In this document: in pieces, positions 59,956-64,000 of the stretch | Layout: each line of letters opens with the position of its first letter | Numbering within the stretch: the first letter of the stretch is position 1 | Source of the DNA: Gemmatimonadota bacterium | Lineage (GTDB): Bacteria > Gemmatimonadota > Gemmatimonadetes > Gemmatimonadales > Gemmatimonadaceae | NCBI GenBank assembly: GCA_003223455.1 | Contig: QHVE01000011.1 | Coordinates: forward strand, 1-64,000 | Length of the DNA stretch: 64,000 nt | Direction of reading: 5' to 3' | Program-made: the position numbers and the translations under genes | The notes under the pieces: generated by a model | What the model was told of the DNA's origin: nothing | What the model saw: only the letters and a program-made list of their open reading frames with translations | Databases searched by the model: none

Positions 59956-60519
59956 TCAGCGTCCTCCGAGTGGCGCCGCGTGGAGGCGGCGATATCGTGC
60001 GCCCGTCGGCGCGAGAGTGCTCTCGAACAGCGTGATCCGCTCTACCGGGGCGGTCGCTTGCACTCGCACTGTCCGCGCCATCCGCGCCAGCGCTCGCAGC
60101 CGGTCGACGGCAAGCGGCGCGCGCACGCGCCCCAGCGTGATGTGCGGGCGAAACGGTCGCCCCTCGACTTCGACTCCCTCTCCTTCGCACGCCAGCTCGA
60201 GATCGTGATGCAGCAGCTCGAGTCGCGGCTCCTGCTCTACCCCGATCCATACGACGCGTGCCCGACGAAAGTTCGGGAAGGCGCCGACCTCCCGCACGGT
60301 GAGCGCCATCGGCGCATGGCGCGCCGCCGCACGATCGGCTGCCGCCGTCAGCTTTGGAACGACCGACTCAGCCACCTCTCCGAGAAACTTCAACGTCAGG
60401 TGGCGCCGTTCGCGAGGGAGCCACGCCAGTTCAGGTGCTTCTGCGCGCAGTGGCGCCGTCGTCTCGTCCAGCAGGTCGTGCAGGGCGTCGTCCAGCTCAA
60501 TCGCGAAGAAGAGTCGCAT
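59956..60519 (-). CDS. thpR: RNA 2',3'-cyclic phosphodiesterase (ThpR/LigT)
   Basis: A 187-aa 2H phosphoesterase. The two catalytic motifs HxTL are present as HLTLKFLGEV and HITLGRVRAP. MRLFFAIELDDALHDLL starts the protein at the ATG at 60519. In vitro these enzymes open 2',3'-cyclic phosphates and ligate tRNA halves. It overlaps the 93-aa gene by 23 bp. Confidence 0.95.
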   Translation of the reverse strand: MRLFFAIELDDALHDLLDETTAPLRAEAPELAWLPRERRHLTLKFLGEVAESVVPKLTAAADRAAARHAPMALTVREVGAFPNFRRARVVWIGVEQEPRLELLHHDLELACEGEGVEVEGRPFRPHITLGRVRAPLAVDRLRALARMARTVRVQATAPVERITLFESTLAPTGARYRRLHAAPLGGR

Positions 60520-60778
60520 CGTTCTCTCGGCTCCCGGCGCCGCGACGCTCGCTGGGCAGCTCGATCGCGACGTGCGTGAAGCCGTGCTCCCGCGCGAGCG
60601 AGAGCACGGCACGTCGCGTCTCCGGCGCTCGGAGCGCAGCCACGCTTTCCAGCACCGGCATCACCACGGCGAGACCGCCGCGCGCCTCCAGTGAGCACGG
60701 CACGCCCAGCTCGGCGATGGCCGTGGCGAGCGCCTCTGCGTTACGCCCGGTCGGATCGCCTCGCTCGGGCTGCGTCAC
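60497..60778 (-). CDS. Small hypothetical protein, 93 aa
   Basis: Starts at the GTG at 60778, overlapping the larE stop (GTGA). It is soluble, alpha/beta, with GGLAVVMPVLESVAALRAPE and REHGFTHVAIELPS. The overlapping starts and stops on both sides support that it is translated. I do not recognise it; it might be a partner of LarE. Confidence 0.6.
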   Translation of the reverse strand: MTQPERGDPTGRNAEALATAIAELGVPCSLEARGGLAVVMPVLESVAALRAPETRRAVLSLAREHGFTHVAIELPSERRGAGSRENDATLLRD

Positions 60779-61626
60779 GCGCTCACGCCATGGAGAACGT
60801 TCAGCGATCCCGAGCGGAATCCGCGAAGATCCAGCGCGACGCGCCGGAACCCCGTGGCAACGAGCGCGTCGCGCAGGTCGGCGAAACGCGGCGGCTCCAG
60901 CCACCGGGGAAGCTCATCGGCGGACAGCTCGACGCGGGCGAGATCCTCGTGGTATCGCACACGGAGGTCCCCCGCGATGCCGAGCGCGCGGAGCGCCGCC
61001 TCGGCACGTTCGATCTGCTTCAGCCGCTCCGACGTGACTTCGACGCCGTACGGCAGGCGAGACGACAGACAGGGAGACGACGGCTGTCGCCAGGTCGGCA
61101 ACCCGAGGCGCCGTGAGGAGTCCCGAATCTGCTGCTTGGTGAACCCGAGCTCGGCGAGTGGACTGGCGATCCCGTGCTCGCGTGCCGCCTGCGCTCCCGG
61201 CCGCCAATCGGAGAGATCATCGGCGTTCGTACCATCAGCAACGGCACGGAAGCCTCGCGCGTGCGCGACCGGTACGAGCCTGCTCCACAGCTCCGTCTTA
61301 CAGTAGTAGCAACGATTGCTCGGGTTCGCCGCGTAGCGCGGGTCCTGCAACTCCGCCGTGTCGAGCTCGAGAACGGGAACTTCGAACGAGCGCGCGACGT
61401 CACGGGCCGCGACCCACTGCGATTCGGGATAGGAAGGGCTACGCCCGATGATCGCGAGCACCCGGCCGGCCCCGAGGGCGAGGCGAGCCGTCACCGCCAG
61501 GTACGTGGAGTCCACGCCGCCGCTGAATCCGATGGCGATCGGCGCACGCGCCTCGAGCCAGGCGGCGAGTTCAGCCTCCATGCGGATGAGCGTCGGCTCC
61601 GGCGGAGCGATCGTATCGGCATCCAT
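60775..61626 (-). CDS. larE: ATP-dependent sacrificial sulfur transferase LarE
   Basis: A 283-aa PP-loop protein. The PP-loop is GFSGGVDSTYLA. RCYYCKTELWSRLVPVA and SSPCLSSRLPYGVEV match LarE, with the cysteine of the sulfur-donating region. LarE converts its own Cys to dehydroalanine while supplying sulfur to the nickel-pincer cofactor of lactate racemase-type enzymes; no larB/larC are in the window. It heads a six-gene coupled unit ending at 57321. Confidence 0.92.
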   Translation of the reverse strand: MDADTIAPPEPTLIRMEAELAAWLEARAPIAIGFSGGVDSTYLAVTARLALGAGRVLAIIGRSPSYPESQWVAARDVARSFEVPVLELDTAELQDPRYAANPSNRCYYCKTELWSRLVPVAHARGFRAVADGTNADDLSDWRPGAQAAREHGIASPLAELGFTKQQIRDSSRRLGLPTWRQPSSPCLSSRLPYGVEVTSERLKQIERAEAALRALGIAGDLRVRYHEDLARVELSADELPRWLEPPRFADLRDALVATGFRRVALDLRGFRSGSLNVLHGVSA

Positions 61627-61634
61627 CGTCCGGG

Positions 61635-61641
61635 CAAGTTA
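61635..61641 (-). promoter_or_regulatory. Probable -10 of larE operon (TAACTTG)
   Basis: Minus-strand TAACTTG ends eight bases before the larE ATG at 61626, so the leader would be very short. No strong -35 is seen. Confidence 0.4.
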
Positions 61642-61719
61642 TCGGGCGGGACCGCCCTCAGGCAGGGCGTGAAGCTGCCTCCGAGAGCGTGCGACAACGC
61701 GTGAGCGGGGCGACAGCGC

Positions 61720-61749
61720 TTGACTCGTCAACCATGTTCTCATAGGTTG
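61720..61749 (+). promoter_or_regulatory. Strong promoter of leader RNA: TTGACT-N17-TAGGTTG
   Basis: TTGACT (61720-61725), a 17-bp spacer, TAGGTTG (61743-61749). Expected transcription start near 61755. It is the best -35/-10 match in the window and directs transcription into the non-coding leader. Confidence 0.7.
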
Positions 61750-61754
61750 CGGGA

Positions 61755-61854
61755 ACAAATTGAAGACCGTGGTGATTTGCCGCCTATTGCCGCCACGTTA
61801 AAGAAAGAGCTAAAACGCGAACGTGCCCGGCGGCCTCACGCTCGGGCATTTTTT
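61755..61854 (+). ncRNA. Candidate small RNA or first attenuator unit, about 100 nt
   Basis: Bounded by the promoter at 61720-61749 and a terminator: TGCCCG (61824-61829) with CGGGCA (61843-61848) then six T. CGTGG/CCACG (near 61768 and 61793) closes a loop holding two copies of TTGCCGCC. GCCGCC (61779 and 61789) is complementary to GGCGGC (61829-61834) in the terminator loop. It is distinctly less GC-rich than the flanks. No protein is supported. Confidence 0.6.
61824..61854 (+). terminator. First intrinsic terminator in osmC-cysN leader
   Basis: A 6-bp GC stem plus a G-T pair with loop of about 11, followed by TTTTTTGTAT. The same TTTTTTGTAT tail follows the second terminator. Confidence 0.75.
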
Positions 61855-62029
61855 GTATACACCGTAGCACAGCTCGTACACCCACTTCGTTTCCTCGTGA
61901 CCTGCATGCCGCTCACGCTCGCCTCCCGCTGCCACGATTGCGCCAACCGCGCGCTCGGCCGCGCGTGCGCATGTATGTGTCCGGCGATTATCGCCTGTTG
62001 TTGTGTGGCGAAGCGCCCATACACACGTC

Positions 62030-62115
62030 GCGGCCGGGAACGGAGTAGCTGAGCACCACGCACTCCACCCACACGGGATAACGAACCCGGCCGCTTCGAC
62101 AAGCGGCCGTTTTTT
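62030..62115 (+). promoter_or_regulatory. Attenuator / riboswitch-like leader before osmC-cysN
   Basis: Terminator: CGGCCGCTT (62088-62096) with AAGCGGCCG (62101-62109), then six T. Anti-terminator: GCGGCCGGG (62030-62038) pairs perfectly with CCCGGCCGC (62086-62094), which includes most of the terminator 5' arm, so only one can form. The anti-terminator encloses a junction with GGAGT/ACTCC (62042/62062), a CCC/GGG hairpin (62068-62077) and a single-stranded ATAACGAA. I could not match it to a known riboswitch class. Confidence 0.65.
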
Positions 62116-62196
62116 GTATCGCGCACCGAAGTCGTCGCACGCTCACCACTCAAGCAGTTCACGCATGTCCATGTCGTACCTCCACCGAGTCGCCCG

Positions 62197-62703
62197 ATGA
62201 CGATCACCGAGACCGGACACGCCTCCGACGCGCCCGAGCTGGACGAGTCGCGTCCGACGTCCACGACGGTGCACGCCACCTGGCGCGGCGATCGACGGTT
62301 CGAGATCGGCCGGCCCGGTGGACCCGCGGTCACGATCGACGCGGCCGGCCAGGAGGGTCTGGGTCCGGTCGACACGATGCTGGGGGCGCTCGCGGCGTGC
62401 TCGGCGATCGACGTGGTAGCCTATCTCACGAAGCGACGCACCCCGGCGACGCGCGTAGACGTCCGCGTCGACGCACAGCGGCGGGCTACGGCGCCGCGCC
62501 GTGTCGTCCATGCCCGACTCGAATTCGCGATCGACGGCGAAGGTATCGACGTGGCCCACGCCGAGCGTGCGATCGCGCTCTCGTTCCAGACCTATTGCTC
62601 GATCACGCACACGCTGGCGCCCGACGTGCGGCTGGAGTCGCGCCTCGTCCTGAACGGCCGAGAGCTGCCGGCGATCGCGCAGCGCGGGGAATCGCGCGCA
62701 TGA
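62197..62703 (+). CDS. OsmC/Ohr family protein
   Basis: A 168-aa protein from the ATG at 62197. The two family cysteines are in [13 protein letters not shown] and [11 protein letters not shown]. Central beta part: [31 protein letters not shown]. Such proteins reduce organic hydroperoxides or act in redox/sulfur handling. The ATG of cysN overlaps its TGA (ATGA), so the two are coupled. The leader and terminator just upstream suggest that expression is controlled by attenuation. Confidence 0.9.
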   Translation: MTITETGHASDAPELDESRPTSTTVHATWRGDRRFEIGRPGGPAVTIDAAGQEGLGPVDTMLGALAACSAIDVVAYLTKRRTPATRVDVRVDAQRRATAPRRVVHARLEFAIDGEGIDVAHAERAIALSFQTYCSITHTLAPDVRLESRLVLNGRELPAIAQRGESRA

Positions 62704-64000
62704 GCGTCCTTTCGGGATCCGTGACCACGACCCGGCCGCGCCGACTCGACGAGGAAGGGCTGCCGTTCGACGACGAAACGGCACCCAACCCGTTCCGCGC
62801 CATCGCCGATCCGGCCGAGGTCGAGGCGCGAATGGGGATCGTCATCGTGGGGCACGTCGACCACGGCAAGAGCACGATCATCGGCCGGTTGCTCGCCGAT
62901 ACGGGCACGCTGCCGGAGGGCCGCCTCGAACAGATCAAGGATCTCTGCGCCCGCACGTCGAAGCCGTTCGAGTATGCGTTTCTGCTCGACGCGCTGAAGG
63001 ACGAGCGCGCGCAGGGAATCACGATCGACGCGGCGCGCGTGTTCTTCCGCACGCCCAAGCGGCGGTACCTCATTCTGGACGCGCCGGGACACGTCGAGTT
63101 CCTCAAGAACATGGTCACGGGAGCGGCGCGCGCCGAAGCGGCGCTCCTGGTGCTCGACGCGGGCGAAGGGATCCAGGAGAACACGCGTCGGCACGCCTAT
63201 CTGCTCTCGATGCTCGGCGTGCGGCAGATCGCGGTCGTCGTCAACAAGATGGACCTCGTTGGATGCCGCCAGGAGGCATTCGACGAGTTCGCGCGCGAGC
63301 TCGGCGCCTTCCTGGCCACGATCGACATGACGCCGGCGGCGATCATTCCCGTGATCGGCCGAGACGGCGACAATCTCGCCATGCGCTCGACCACGATGTC
63401 GTGGTACACCGGCCCGACGGTGCTCGAGGCACTCGACGCCTTCCGCAGTCAGGGCGAAGGTGTAGAGGGTCCCTTCCGGATGCCGGTGCAGGCCGTGTTC
63501 AAGTTCACGAACGACGGTGACGACCGTCGCATCGTGGCCGGCACGATCGACAGCGGCCGGTTGCGCGTGGGCGACGAGGTCGTGTTCTACCCGTCCGGCA
63601 AGCGCACGCGGGTGAAGTCGCTCGAGGCGTTCAACCGCGTGGCGCCGTCGGTGGCCGGTGCCGGCGAGTCGACAGGATTCACGCTCGCGCAGCAGATCTA
63701 CGTCACGCGCGGCGAGTTGGCGACGCTGGCGCACGAGCCGCAGCCGGTCACGGCGACGCGGATTCGCGCCAGCATCTTCTGGCTCGGCGCGCGGCCACTG
63801 CAACTCGGACGGAACTACACCCTCAAGCTGGGCACCGCGCGCGTGTCCGCGCACCTCGAGCACATCGAACGGGTGCTCGACGCGTCGACGCTCGAGTCGG
63901 TGACCGGCCGCACCGCCGTGGTGCGCAACGAGGTCGCCGATTGCGTGATCAAGCTGCGGCACCCGATCGCGTTCGACCGGGCGTCGGAGCTGGCGGCGAC
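62700..64000 (+). CDS. cysN: Sulfate adenylyltransferase subunit 1-like GTPase (CysN), partial
   Basis: 433 codons are visible before the right edge. A leader of about 45 residues is followed by the GTPase domain: [19 protein letters not shown] (P-loop), [39 protein letters not shown]. Beta-barrel domains 2 and 3 follow, e.g. [24 protein letters not shown]. CysN couples GTP hydrolysis to APS formation by CysD. The DHGKS spelling is nearer EF-Tu than the usual DDGKS of CysN; a C-terminal APS kinase (CysNC) cannot be excluded because the gene is cut. Confidence 0.85.
   Translation, partial: MSVLSGSVTTTRPRRLDEEGLPFDDETAPNPFRAIADPAEVEARMGIVIVGHVDHGKSTIIGRLLADTGTLPEGRLEQIKDLCARTSKPFEYAFLLDALKDERAQGITIDAARVFFRTPKRRYLILDAPGHVEFLKNMVTGAARAEAALLVLDAGEGIQENTRRHAYLLSMLGVRQIAVVVNKMDLVGCRQEAFDEFARELGAFLATIDMTPAAIIPVIGRDGDNLAMRSTTMSWYTGPTVLEALDAFRSQGEGVEGPFRMPVQAVFKFTNDGDDRRIVAGTIDSGRLRVGDEVVFYPSGKRTRVKSLEAFNRVAPSVAGAGESTGFTLAQQIYVTRGELATLAHEPQPVTATRIRASIFWLGARPLQLGRNYTLKLGTARVSAHLEHIERVLDASTLESVTGRTAVVRNEVADCVIKLRHPIAFDRASELAA

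Noticed and set aside
61743-61854. Possible tracrRNA-like RNA (repeat-like stretch plus terminator)
   Set aside because: No CRISPR array, no cas gene and no repeat to pair with in the window; kept only as an sRNA/attenuator.
61720-62052. Plus-strand open frame of 110 codons in the osmC leader
   Set aside because: Runs through a promoter, a terminator and hairpins; composition is not protein-like after the first 45 codons.
62030-62094. Possible tRNA-like fold (acceptor-like 9-bp stem, D-arm-like AGTAGCTGAG)
   Set aside because: Only 65 nt, no anticodon arm or TTCGA T-loop, and it directly overlaps a terminator; attenuator explains it better.

Overview
The window is very GC-rich and almost fully coding. 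Its gene set and gene order point to a Gram-negative member of the Gemmatimonadota (FCB superphylum). This is an inference from content: a short Bacteroidota-like primary sigma factor, LolA and a TonB-type protein (outer membrane), DUF4159/DUF4175, DUF2232, DUF4105 and DUF3500 proteins, many ATGA/GTGA-coupled starts, and many secreted or lipoprotein ORFs. I see no insertion sequence, phage, CRISPR array or rRNA. One tRNA (Gln, TTG) is present.

Layout. 1-7.1 kb (minus): a coupled operon running from an unknown 326-aa protein through rsmI, DUF4159 and DUF4175 to a secreted TPR protein cut by the window edge. 7.1-13 kb: trxA (minus) diverges from a methylmalonyl-CoA epimerase gene (plus); then a lipoprotein, pdxJ, a degenerate HPt protein, a YbhN-type membrane protein and ispE. 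13-17.4 kb (plus): tRNA-Gln, prs, rplY, pth, ychF, MOSC. 17.4-19.7 kb (minus): a large secreted protein and two tiny membrane proteins. 19.8-22.5 kb (plus): rpsF-rpsR-DUF2232-rplI-rsfS, with a structured leader. 22.6-31.6 kb (plus): two SPOR proteins coupled to smc, then an MBL hydrolase, aroF and lolA. 31.7-35.5 kb (plus): DUF3500, beta-lactamase-fold and TonB-like secreted proteins. 35.6-40.4 kb (minus): rpmE-prfA-prmC-ylbF-tmk-ctpA. 40.5-45 kb (plus): Crp/Fnr regulator, MBL hydrolase, CsgG-like protein, HD-GYP protein. 45-51.3 kb (minus): rimO-hemL-spoIID-Gfo/Idh-DUF4105. 51.5-57.3 kb: DUF4173 (plus), yajQ, a decayed four-helix-bundle gene, sigA, lepB, aldehyde dehydrogenase. 57.3-61.6 kb (minus): larE-hyp-thpR-hyp-NtrC-type regulator-membrane protein, all coupled. 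61.6-64 kb (plus): a 550-bp non-coding leader followed by osmC-cysN, cut by the right edge.

The most interesting features are non-coding or repeat-like. (1) The leader before osmC-cysN has a strong promoter, an sRNA-like unit with its own terminator, and a second terminator whose 5' arm is also claimed by a 9-bp all-GC anti-terminator helix. I cannot match this to a known riboswitch. (2) A perfect 42-bp palindrome sits in frame inside the HD-GYP gene. (3) GGGGAGTG-type repeats flank a dead four-helix-bundle gene, and a similar inverted repeat lies after prs. (4) A recurrent TAnnTT(T)G element, often immediately before start codons, fits the Bacteroidota-like sigma factor encoded here. Protein oddities include an HPt-like domain without its histidine, a Gfo/Idh protein lacking the usual catalytic Lys and His, and an RF1 gene whose only plausible start is CTG.
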